A DNA stretch of 13,051 bases from an uncultured Chloroflexota bacterium (GTDB taxonomy: Bacteria; Chloroflexota; Limnocylindria; Limnocylindrales; Limnocylindraceae). Shown here piece by piece: positions 6,909-13,051 of the stretch (positions within the stretch are counted from its first letter, which is position 1; every line of letters starts with the position of its first letter). The stretch lies in NCBI GenBank assembly GCA_903938075.1, contig CAJABS010000091.1, forward strand, positions 1 through 13,051, in the 5' to 3' direction. The translations under genes and the position numbers were made by a program. The notes below the pieces were generated by a model that did no database searches, was not told the origin of the DNA, and saw nothing but the letters and a program-made list of their open reading frames with translations.

Positions 6909-9497
6909 CTAGGGTGCTGGTGGGCTTGGGGAAATCGAAGGAACTGGTGTGGGCGTAGGGCTCGGTGTCGCTGAGAGACACGAGAGGGTCGGGGCGATCG
7001 TGCCGCCCCAGGTGGCGCCGTTCGGCTGCCAGAATGGTGCGTAGAAGTACATGGTTTTTCCGCCTCGCACTCCACCAACGATCCCAGCGCCTAGCCGTGC
7101 GCGCTCAATCCATTCAAGGTTCGCAGCCTGCCACTTCGGCCACTCAGACTCCAGGGAGCTCAGATCGAGGTAGCTCGCTTCGATGCGAGTGCCGGCGCAG
7201 CCATCAGCCCAGAGCAGCCCAGTGGCAGTGTCAATTGCGAGGAGGCGAGTGGTGCTGCATGACGTTGTTGGAGCGGTGCCAGGCAAGAAGTATTCGGTGG
7301 TGGTGAGCGTGGTGCACGCGCCAGGGAGCTCCCCTGTATGCGCATCGATGGTGATCTGCTCCAGGCCCTCTGGCTTGGCAAAGTTTGCAACGGGGAGCTT
7401 CGATGAGATCTCAGTGAAATAGGACTGCCAGAGGCCACCCGCTGAATCGAGGGAGTAGACCGTGGCTGGCGTTGAGTCCGAGTTGCCCAACCAGGCGCCG
7501 GTCACAAGGTGCTGCGCGGTCGGATCCGCTGGGGCGGCGAGGTACCCGAAGGCGGCAAGGTCCTTGGTCTGGTCGGTGGTCCCTGTCTTGAATGCGGCTG
7601 GGCGGCGCTTACCGCCGCTGGCGATGATCTTTCGCTTCGACCACGGACGATTAACGGCCGGGTCTGTATTACCAGCGATGATGTCGGTCATCAGCTGAGC
7701 GGTGTCCTTCGCAAACGCTTGGGTGGCACTCTCAACCGGGGAGGGGGCTTCCCAGATGACCTCTCCGTCGCGGTTCTCAATCCGCAGAATGTAGCGGCGG
7801 TCGACCTTTGTGCCGTCGTTCGCAAGAGCACCATACGAGGAGAGCAGGTCGACGTAGCGCACCTCAAGGGTGCCGATGGCGAGTGAGGCACCCGCGACAT
7901 TTTCGCTGTTGTTCTGGAACTTAAATCCGCTGTCGCGCATCTGGCGCCAGACTCGGTCCTGGCCTGCACGAATGATGGCCTTGATTGCGGGGACGTTGAG
8001 CGAACCTTGCAGTGCTTGGCGCATGCGCACGGGGCCATGCTCGTTCCCTTCAGAGCTTGCAGGCGTCCAGCCCTGGCCGAAATCCACGGGAACATCCATG
8101 AGGATGGTTGCAGGAGTTACCGCCCGATTCTCAAGCGCGTAGGCATAGGTGATCGGCTTGATCGCACTACCAGGCTGTCGGTACCCGCTCAGCACGTCAT
8201 ATTCAGGCTGGAAAACGGTTCCGTCTGCCTCTCCGTAATAGTCTGCCGAACCGGCGTAGGCGAGGATGTCGCCTGTGCGCGCATCAAGTGTGGCGACGGC
8301 GGCATTGTTGATCTCCTTGCCATGAATTGTTTTCAGCCAGTCCGTCGTTTTGACGCCGATGCTCTTCAGGTAGTCCTGATATGCCTTGATCTGCGTAGAG
8401 CGAACAGCGAGGACCCACTTCTCAGCGGACTGCTGCATCCCCCAATCGAGCGAGGAGATGACCTTGTAGCCGCCGGTATCAAGCTGCTGCTCGCAACCTT
8501 CGGTGTCGGTGCAGAGAATGCCCACGAGGAAGTCGCGTACGCGGTTGACGAAGTGTGGCGCACTCATCTTGGTCAGTGGCGAAGTGATCAGGATGATCTC
8601 CTCGGTTCGCGCCGCCTCAATCTCGGCGTCGGTGATGGTGGTGGTCTCTTGTGGAATGCCGCTCTCTCGGGCGGACTTCAAGAGATCGAGCACGACGCTG
8701 CGCCGCTTGGCGACTGCAGAGTCGAGCGGAACCCGGATCACCCCGTCTTCTCCGACGACCGCGTTCTCGCGCAGGTCGTAGGTGCTTGGAGCCTGGGGAA
8801 TTGCCGCGAGGAGCGCAGCCTCACCAAGGGTCAGCTGATCCAGCGTCTTGCCGAAGTACTGCTGCGAGGCGGTCAAAATGCCGTACGAGCGCGAGCCGTA
8901 GTAGTTGTTGTTGAGGTACTTGGCGATGACCTTCTCTTTGCCAACTCGCCCCGGGAACTCTTTGGTGAGGCGAATGGCCTGGATGATCTCCTTCACCTTG
9001 CGCTCGTAAACACTCCCTTTGAAGGCTGAATCGGGGAGGAGCAGGCTGCGCACGAGCTGCTGGGTGATGGTCGATCCGCCACGCCCAGAACCGCCCAGGG
9101 TGTCGAGTGCCGCGGCCACGAAGCCGAGCGGGTCAAACCCTGAGTTCTCCCAATAGGTTTTGTCCTCGATTGCCGTGGTGGTGTCGAGGACGATGCTCGG
9201 GATGTCGGCAAACTCCACCTCGGTGCGGCGGTCTGAGCCAAATGCAGCGAGTTGAACCGTGCCTGTGCGGTCGTACACGGTGGTGTTCTGGTTCAGGACG
9301 ATGGTGTCGAGATCCTTTGGGTCGGGGAGATCGGCGACGACGGCGCTATAGATGGCAATGGTGCCGCCATAGGCGATCCCGGCGATCAGCAGGCAGGCAC
9401 CGAGGAGGGCGATTGGCAGGAGGGCGAAGAGCCCCCCAAGTAGGCGTTTTCGGGGGCGGCCGTTCCGCTGGGTTGAGTTTCCCGAGGCCATGTTCAT
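6909..9497 (-). CDS. class A penicillin-binding protein (bifunctional glycosyltransferase/transpeptidase)
   Basis: This enzyme polymerises lipid II glycan strands and cross-links the peptides outside the membrane. From the ATG at 9497 it has 862 residues: a basic cytoplasmic tail, one membrane anchor at about 19-50, then the GT51 domain with catalytic E111 in AIED, GGSTITQQL, the ERKVKE motif and YLNNNYYG. The transpeptidase has SAIK with active-site S444, SLN at 499-501 and KTG at 637-639. A 200-residue C-terminal region with four cysteines ends in a Pro/Ser/Thr-rich tail. The GT51 motif reads N-S-G-F-D where many relatives have H-x-G-x-D, a style I recall from Chloroflexota. The frame stays open to 9680, but that would overlap tyrS; the membrane anchor and a -10-like TATGCT support 9497 (or Met3 at 9491). 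No Shine-Dalgarno is present. It is divergent from tyrS and convergent with mutS2. Confidence 0.93.
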   Translation of the reverse strand: MNMASGNSTQRNGRPRKRLLGGLFALLPIALLGACLLIAGIAYGGTIAIYSAVVADLPDPKDLDTIVLNQNTTVYDRTGTVQLAAFGSDRRTEVEFADIPSIVLDTTTAIEDKTYWENSGFDPLGFVAAALDTLGGSGRGGSTITQQLVRSLLLPDSAFKGSVYERKVKEIIQAIRLTKEFPGRVGKEKVIAKYLNNNYYGSRSYGILTASQQYFGKTLDQLTLGEAALLAAIPQAPSTYDLRENAVVGEDGVIRVPLDSAVAKRRSVVLDLLKSARESGIPQETTTITDAEIEAARTEEIILITSPLTKMSAPHFVNRVRDFLVGILCTDTEGCEQQLDTGGYKVISSLDWGMQQSAEKWVLAVRSTQIKAYQDYLKSIGVKTTDWLKTIHGKEINNAAVATLDARTGDILAYAGSADYYGEADGTVFQPEYDVLSGYRQPGSAIKPITYAYALENRAVTPATILMDVPVDFGQGWTPASSEGNEHGPVRMRQALQGSLNVPAIKAIIRAGQDRVWRQMRDSGFKFQNNSENVAGASLAIGTLEVRYVDLLSSYGALANDGTKVDRRYILRIENRDGEVIWEAPSPVESATQAFAKDTAQLMTDIIAGNTDPAVNRPWSKRKIIASGGKRRPAAFKTGTTDQTKDLAAFGYLAAPADPTAQHLVTGAWLGNSDSTPATVYSLDSAGGLWQSYFTEISSKLPVANFAKPEGLEQITIDAHTGELPGACTTLTTTEYFLPGTAPTTSCSTTRLLAIDTATGLLWADGCAGTRIEASYLDLSSLESEWPKWQAANLEWIERARLGAGIVGGVRGGKTMYFYAPFWQPNGATWGGTIAPTLSCLSATPSPTPTPVPSISPSPPAP

Positions 9498-9508
9498 CGT
9501 GTTGACGG

Positions 9509-9514
9509 TAGCAT
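9509..9514 (+). promoter_or_regulatory. -10-like hexamer TAGCAT for tyrS (leaderless start)
   Basis: TAGCAT fits the TANNNT core of a bacterial -10 element (4 of 6 consensus bases). It ends seven bases before the tyrS ATG at 9522, so transcription would begin at or within a base or two of the start codon. No -35 match is seen at the right distance; the TTGACG at 9502-9507 is too close to pair with this hexamer. The assignment is inferred from spacing alone. Confidence 0.45.
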
Positions 9515-9515
9515 A
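9510..9515 (-). promoter_or_regulatory. -10-like hexamer TATGCT for the divergent PBP gene
   Basis: Read on the minus strand the same short block gives TATGCT, again TANNNT (4 of 6 consensus). It ends 12 bases before the PBP ATG at 9497, which would put the transcript start near 9503-9501 and leave a leader of only about five bases. It overlaps the plus-strand hexamer because TAGCATA reverses to TATGCTA. No recognisable -35 lies upstream inside tyrS. This is inference from sequence and position. Confidence 0.4.
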
Positions 9516-9521
9516 GGGAGG

Positions 9522-10829
9522 ATGACTAACCCGCAGGCCTCTGGGCTCCTCCGCGACTTCACTGAGCGCGGTCTCGTCCATGACGTCACCGCGGGGCTCG
9601 ATCAACGCCTCGCCGCCGACCCCGCGATTAGCGCCTATATCGGCTTTGATCCGAGCGCCGATTCCCTCCATGTTGGTCACCTGATGGGTGTCCTTGCGCT
9701 ACGCCGACTCCAACTGCACGGCGGCCGCCCCGTTGCCCTCGTCGGGGGAGGGACCGGCATGATCGGCGACCCTTCAGGGCGATCTGCCGAACGCAACCTT
9801 CTTGATCGGGCGACGCTTGACCACAATCGCGCTGCGATTGGCGCTCAACTCGCCAATCTCGTTGACTTTTCAGGGAAGAGTGGCGCGCTGTTACTGGATA
9901 ACCTGAGTTGGCTTGGCGATCTTGGGCTCATCGACTTCCTGCGCGACACAGGGAAGCACCTCACGGTCGGCTACATGCTCGCCAAGGAGAGCGTAAAGAC
10001 ACGACTTGAGGGCGGCCTCTCATTCACCGAGTTCAGCTACATGCTGCTCCAAAGCTACGACTTCATGATGTTGCGGAAGCTCCACGGCGTGGAGCTACAG
10101 ATGGGCGGCTCTGACCAGTGGGGGAACATCACGGCCGGAACAGAGCTCATTCGGCGAACGGAGGGCGAGAACGCCGATGGTGCGCCGCACGCGTTTGGGC
10201 TCTGCTATCCACTGCTGCTCGCCAAGAGCGGCGCGAAGTTTGGCAAGACGGCAGAGGGTGCCGTCTGGCTAGACCCAGCCCGGACAAGCCCCTTCGCCTT
10301 CCGACAGTTCTGGATGGAGCAGGATGACGAGTCGATCGCATCACTTCTGCATCGCTTCACCCTCGAGAGCGTTGCGGAGAGTGCAGCCTTGATGGTGCGA
10401 CACGCCGAGAACCCTGCCGCCCGTCGCGCCCAGCGCCACCTCGCGCGCTCTGTAACGAGCATGGTGCACGGGGCCGATGTGGAGGCTCGCGCTGCAACGG
10501 TGGCTGACGCACTCTTCGGCGACGGCGAAGGGGGCACCCCCGACCTGCGAGCGCTGACAAGTGATGCGCTGGCAATGTTGGCGGATGAGCTCCCAACGAG
10601 TGGCCTACCCGACGCTGCGGAAGCGAACCTGGTTGACTTGGTGATCGCCGCCGGACTTGCGACCTCCAAGAGTGAGGCGCGTCGACTGATTGAGCAGGGG
10701 GGCGTGAGCGTCAACGGCGCCCCTGCGCCTGATGGCGCCGCGGCAGCCTCCTCGTTTGCGCCGCTGGCCGACGGCTCGCTCCTGCTGCGCAAGGGGCGCC
10801 GCGACTACCGTCTTCTCCGCCGCGCCTAA
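9522..10829 (+). CDS. tyrS: tyrosine--tRNA ligase
   Basis: This class I synthetase charges tRNA-Tyr. The 435 residues fit the bacterial TyrS group (about 400-430). The Rossmann domain begins with the AYIGFDPSADSLHVGHL block, in which HVGH at 50-53 is the HIGH motif. Tyrosine-pocket signatures follow (LLQSYDF and GGSDQWGN), and the second catalytic loop is KFGKT at 239-243. A helical anticodon-binding region comes next, then an S4-type RNA-binding domain at about 369-432 (SKSEARRLIEQGGVSVNG). The ATG at 9522 is the only sensible start, since LLRDFTERGLVHDVT aligns with the usual N-terminus. GGGAGG abuts this ATG with no spacer, so it cannot work as a normally placed Shine-Dalgarno; a leaderless start fits better. 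No T-box leader is possible in the 24-base upstream gap. Confidence 0.97.
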   Translation: MTNPQASGLLRDFTERGLVHDVTAGLDQRLAADPAISAYIGFDPSADSLHVGHLMGVLALRRLQLHGGRPVALVGGGTGMIGDPSGRSAERNLLDRATLDHNRAAIGAQLANLVDFSGKSGALLLDNLSWLGDLGLIDFLRDTGKHLTVGYMLAKESVKTRLEGGLSFTEFSYMLLQSYDFMMLRKLHGVELQMGGSDQWGNITAGTELIRRTEGENADGAPHAFGLCYPLLLAKSGAKFGKTAEGAVWLDPARTSPFAFRQFWMEQDDESIASLLHRFTLESVAESAALMVRHAENPAARRAQRHLARSVTSMVHGADVEARAATVADALFGDGEGGTPDLRALTSDALAMLADELPTSGLPDAAEANLVDLVIAAGLATSKSEARRLIEQGGVSVNGAPAPDGAAAASSFAPLADGSLLLRKGRRDYRLLRRA

Positions 10830-10864
10830 CCCCTAATCCCAAGGGGGAGTGCGCTCGCCTCGCC

Positions 10865-10870
10865 TATACT
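10865..10870 (+). promoter_or_regulatory. -10 element TATACT of the yebC-ruvCAB operon (leaderless)
   Basis: TATACT matches 5 of 6 bases of the consensus TATAAT and lies in the 47-base tyrS-yebC gap. Only six bases (CCCCGC) separate it from the yebC ATG, so the expected transcription start is the A of the start codon. There is no Shine-Dalgarno between them. The position 17 bases upstream reads AGGGGG, so no -35 is evident. The exact spacing makes this the best-supported promoter in the window, although it is a prediction. Confidence 0.6.
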
Positions 10871-10876
10871 CCCCGC

Positions 10877-11617
10877 ATGTCAGGACATTCAAAATGGTCA
10901 ACGATCAAGCGCGCCAAGGGGGCGACCGACGCGAAGCGCGCCGCCCAATTCACCAAGGTGTCGCGCGAGATCACCATCGCCGCCCGCATTAGCGGCCCAG
11001 ATCCCGCCGCGAATCCGCGCCTGCGCCTCGCCATTGATAAGGGTCGTGGGCTCAACATGCCGAACGACAACATCAAGCGTGCCATTGAGCGCGCCGCTGG
11101 CCTTGGGCAGAGCGACGCCTACGAAGAGATTGTGTACGAGGGGTATGGCCCAGGGGGAGTTGCTGTGCTCGTCGAGGCGGCCACGGACAACCGCAACCGC
11201 ACAGCGTCTGAGGTGCGCAGCCTCTTTACGAAGTCTGGTGGCGCCCTGGCGAGCAGCGGCGCCGTTGCGTGGCAGTTCGAGGCTCGTGGCGTGATCGAGT
11301 GCATCGGTTCGTTCGAGGCAGTCGGGGAGGCGGCGATCGAGGCCGGTGCCGCTGATGTTGAAGCTGATGAAGGCACCGTCTTCGTCTATTCCGACCCACA
11401 AGAGATCCATGCCGTTCAGGGTGCCCTTGAAGCCGCCGGCATCAAGGTAAAGAGCGCTGAGTCAGGCATCGTGGCGAAATCCACCGTCGAGGTGTCAGCG
11501 GATGATGCACGTAAGAACTTCAAGCTGATTGACGCACTCGAAGAGCTCGACGATGTGCAGCGCGTAACGGCGAACTTCGAGGTCCCGCCCGAGGTCTTTG
11601 CCGAGATCGCTGGATGA
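10877..11617 (+). CDS. yebC: YebC/PmpR/TACO1-family translation and regulatory protein
   Basis: The 246 residues cover a complete YebC protein. The N-terminus MSGHSKWSTIKRAKGATDAK is the family hallmark, followed by KGRGLNMPNDNIKRAIERA, YEGYGPGGVAVLVEAATDNRNRT and the acidic C-terminal half ending in EELDDVQRVTANFEV. Family members were first described as DNA-binding regulators; the mitochondrial homologue TACO1 and, more recently, bacterial YebC proteins are linked to translation through proline-rich stretches. The gene heads the ruvC-ruvA-ruvB operon, a very common arrangement, and its stop overlaps ruvC as ATGA. The ATG at 10877 lacks a Shine-Dalgarno but sits exactly at the predicted start point of a TATACT promoter, so a leaderless mRNA is likely. 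Confidence 0.96.
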   Translation: MSGHSKWSTIKRAKGATDAKRAAQFTKVSREITIAARISGPDPAANPRLRLAIDKGRGLNMPNDNIKRAIERAAGLGQSDAYEEIVYEGYGPGGVAVLVEAATDNRNRTASEVRSLFTKSGGALASSGAVAWQFEARGVIECIGSFEAVGEAAIEAGAADVEADEGTVFVYSDPQEIHAVQGALEAAGIKVKSAESGIVAKSTVEVSADDARKNFKLIDALEELDDVQRVTANFEVPPEVFAEIAG

Positions 11618-12201
11618 AGATGCGTGTCCTGGGACTTGACCCGGGAACGGCAACGTTCGGCTGGGGTGTTGTAGATACCGGCGGTGCACGCCCAGTACAT
11701 GTTGCGCATGGCGCACTCCGCACCGCCGCAACGCTGACCCTCGGCGAGAGACTCACCATGTTGCGGGATGGGATCACGGACCTCATTGAGCAGCACATGC
11801 CAGAACGAATTGCCATTGAGCGCATCTTTTCGCAATCCAACGTGCAATCCGCCGTGGCGATCGGTGCTGTGCGCGGCGTGGCCCTTCTCATTGCCGCAGA
11901 CCACAAGATTGAAGTGGTCGAAGCGACGCCTTCCGAGATGAAGCGCGCGATCGCTGGAGAGGGCCGTGCAACCAAGGCGGCAGTAACCAAGGCGATTACA
12001 AAGCTCCTCGCGCTGCAGACCGCCCCAACTCCTGACGATGCGGCTGATGCGCTCGCTCTGGCGCTCTGGGGTGCTGGCGCACGAAAACCTGAGCATCGGT
12101 CCGGCTCGTCGCGCCTTGATCGCTCTGCATCCGCGGCGGTTGCAGCAGAGAGTGGATTTGATCGTGCCGTACGTGCCGCCCTGCGCGCTGGGAGGTCGTA
12201 G
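11614..12201 (+). CDS. ruvC: crossover junction endodeoxyribonuclease RuvC
   Basis: RuvC is the dimeric nuclease that cuts Holliday junctions placed by RuvAB. All four acidic catalytic positions are visible: D9 in LGLDPGTATFGWG, E69 in IERIFSQSN, and D142 and D145 in DAADALALA. The E-x-x-P-x-E-x-K-x-A block (EATPSEMKRAIAGEGRATK) is also typical. At 195 residues it is about 20 longer than E. coli RuvC; the extra length is a Ser/Arg/Ala-rich tail after the last catalytic aspartate, probably poorly ordered. ATG at 11614 overlaps the yebC stop (ATGA), with a second in-frame ATG two codons later. No good Shine-Dalgarno is present, so coupling to yebC is likely. It ends two bases before ruvA. Confidence 0.96.
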   Translation: MKMRVLGLDPGTATFGWGVVDTGGARPVHVAHGALRTAATLTLGERLTMLRDGITDLIEQHMPERIAIERIFSQSNVQSAVAIGAVRGVALLIAADHKIEVVEATPSEMKRAIAGEGRATKAAVTKAITKLLALQTAPTPDDAADALALALWGAGARKPEHRSGSSRLDRSASAAVAAESGFDRAVRAALRAGRS

Positions 12202-12203
12202 TC

Positions 12204-12791
12204 ATGTACGCCCACATCCGCGGCTCAGTTCTCTGGGTGGAAGATGATGCCGTGGTGATCAGTGCAAACGGTCTCGGCCTGCGTGTTCGCACGCTTCCAG
12301 CAGTGTTGAGCACCGCAACCGAAGGTGCAGTGCTTGAGCTCTATCTGCACCACATCGTCCGGGAAGACAGTGAAGCGCTCGTTGGCTTTCCCACACGTGA
12401 TCAGGCGCGCCTGTTCGCCACCTTGCTTGATGTGAGCGGTGTGGGGCCAAAGGTAGCCATCGCCCTCCTCGCAACGCACGGTCCAGATCTCCTGCGCCGT
12501 GCACTGGTCGACGGCGATGAGACGCTCATCGCTAAGGCGCCCGGAGTAGGGAAGCGGCTCGCAGCGCGCATCATTGTGGAACTCGGTGACCGTATGAGCC
12601 GAGAGGCATCTGCGGAGGCCGAGATGGGCGCCAAGGGTGATGCAGATCGTGACCTGCAAGGCGCCCTCCGTAGCCTCGGCTTCCCAGCCAGAGAGGCAAA
12701 GGAGATGGCCGCTGCCGTCTCTGCCAACGCTGCACTCGCCGCCGCGCCGCTCGCAGACCGATTGCGCGCCGCCCTCAAGGAGCGCGCGTGA
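12204..12791 (+). CDS. ruvA: Holliday junction branch migration complex subunit RuvA
   Basis: RuvA forms the tetramer that holds the four-way junction flat and recruits the RuvB motor. The 195 residues show its three domains. An OB-fold spans about 1-64, starting MYAHIRGSV and containing the VREDSEALVGF stretch. Two helix-hairpin-helix motifs follow: DVSGVGPKVAIALL at about 75-88 and IAKAPGVGKRLAARI at about 109-123. The C-terminal RuvB-contacting domain III lies at about 148-195 (ALRSLGFPAREAKEM). ATG 12204 has GGAGG at 12191-12195, eight bases upstream and inside the end of ruvC. Its stop overlaps ruvB as GTGA. Length and motifs are normal for the family. Confidence 0.96.
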   Translation: MYAHIRGSVLWVEDDAVVISANGLGLRVRTLPAVLSTATEGAVLELYLHHIVREDSEALVGFPTRDQARLFATLLDVSGVGPKVAIALLATHGPDLLRRALVDGDETLIAKAPGVGKRLAARIIVELGDRMSREASAEAEMGAKGDADRDLQGALRSLGFPAREAKEMAAAVSANAALAAAPLADRLRAALKERA

Positions 12792-13051
12792 GCGGCGAAT
12801 CGCGCACCGACGCCGCGGAACTGAGCGCCGAAACCACGCTGCGCCCCGCATCACTCGGCGAGTACATCGGCCAAGTTGAGGCGAAGCGCTCGCTCACCAC
12901 GTTGCTGCAGGCGGCGCGCGAACGCGGAGAGGCTGCCGACCACCTCTTGCTACACGGACCTCCAGGGCTCGGTAAGACCACTCTGGCAGCGATTGTTGCT
13001 AAGGAGCTCGGAGTAGAGATTCGCTTCACCTCAGGTCCCGCTATCGAGCAC
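12788..13051 (+). CDS. ruvB: Holliday junction branch migration ATPase RuvB, N-terminal part (3' end cut by window)
   Basis: RuvB is the hexameric AAA+ motor that drives branch migration with RuvA. The first 88 residues are present. They carry the LRPASLGEYIGQ opening of the ATPase domain, DHLLLHG, the Walker A motif GPPGLGKTTL (57-66), and the TSGPAIE segment, all diagnostic. About 250 further residues, including Walker B, the sensors and the winged-helix domain, lie beyond the window. The start is GTG at 12788, overlapping the ruvA stop as GTGA, with a good AAGGAG at 12777-12782 five bases upstream. The reading frame is open to the last base. Confidence 0.96.
   Translation, partial: MSGESRTDAAELSAETTLRPASLGEYIGQVEAKRSLTTLLQAARERGEAADHLLLHGPPGLGKTTLAAIVAKELGVEIRFTSGPAIEH

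Noticed and set aside
8007..9029. Open frame of 340 codons on the plus strand inside the PBP gene.
   Set aside because: It is fully antisense to well-conserved glycosyltransferase and transpeptidase motifs, shows no recognisable domain, and such open shadow frames are expected in GC-rich coding DNA.
9502..9507. TTGACG as a -35 element for tyrS.
   Set aside because: It matches the -35 consensus at five of six bases, but a 17-base spacer would place the -10 inside the tyrS coding start (ACTAAC), which is no match and would start transcription after the ATG.
9498..9680. Upstream extension of the PBP reading frame by 61 residues to an ATG at 9680.
   Set aside because: The extension lies antisense over the start of tyrS, has no membrane or family-like sequence, and would separate the start from the -10-like TATGCT. 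The start at 9497 just before the basic tail and membrane anchor fits class A PBPs.
10830..10846. Possible terminator hairpin after tyrS: CCCCT pairing with AGGGG around a 7-base loop.
   Set aside because: The stem is only five pairs and no U-run follows; the next bases are GC-rich. It is not a convincing intrinsic terminator, and apart from the TATACT promoter I see nothing else in this 47-base gap.
11416..12215. Overlapping minus-strand open frames (226 and 231 codons) across yebC and ruvC.
   Set aside because: They are antisense to conserved catalytic blocks of RuvC and the C-terminus of YebC. Their Arg/Ala/Ser-rich composition and lack of motifs indicate shadows.
1..13051. Search by eye for CRISPR repeats, insertion-sequence ends, tRNA genes, riboswitches, toxin-antitoxin or defence genes.
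   Set aside because: Nothing of the kind is visible; nearly every base is in a recognised housekeeping gene, and no gap is longer than 47 bases.

Overview
The window is an ordinary, very compact bacterial housekeeping region. It is GC-rich and carries no rRNA, tRNA, mobile element, CRISPR array or phage gene. About 118 of 13,051 bases lie outside the called genes, and five gene junctions are 4-base ATGA/GTGA overlaps. The gene content (MutS2 with an Smr domain, CvpA, a large class A PBP) and the style of the PBP glycosyltransferase motifs (an N-S-G-F-D in place of the usual H-x-G-x-D) remind me most of Chloroflexota with small genomes. That placement comes from memory of family sequences and is not proven; other Terrabacteria remain possible.

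Region 1 (1-6903, + strand) is one apparent operon: the end of rpmI (L35), rplT (L20), pheS, pheT, a CvpA-type membrane protein and mutS2. It combines ribosome assembly, phenylalanine charging and MutS2. Members of the MutS2 family act in recombination control, and in Bacillus MutS2 also senses collided ribosomes. No leader, T-box or promoter is visible within the operon.

Region 2 (6909-9497, - strand) is a single class A penicillin-binding protein running head-on into mutS2, with only 5 bases between the stop codons. It is divergent from tyrS across a 24-base gap. That gap contains a near-palindromic TAGCATA that can serve as a -10 element in both directions.

Region 3 (9522-13051, + strand) holds tyrS, then after 47 bases yebC-ruvC-ruvA-ruvB (the last cut by the window edge). 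This is the classic Holliday-junction resolution operon headed by the YebC translation factor. tyrS and yebC both have a TANNNT hexamer 6-7 bases before the ATG, so both probably start on leaderless mRNAs.

I found no evidence of a previously undescribed biological system. The observations most worth checking are the leaderless and bidirectional promoter architecture, the cysteine-containing C-terminal region of the PBP, and the coupling of MutS2 to translation genes.
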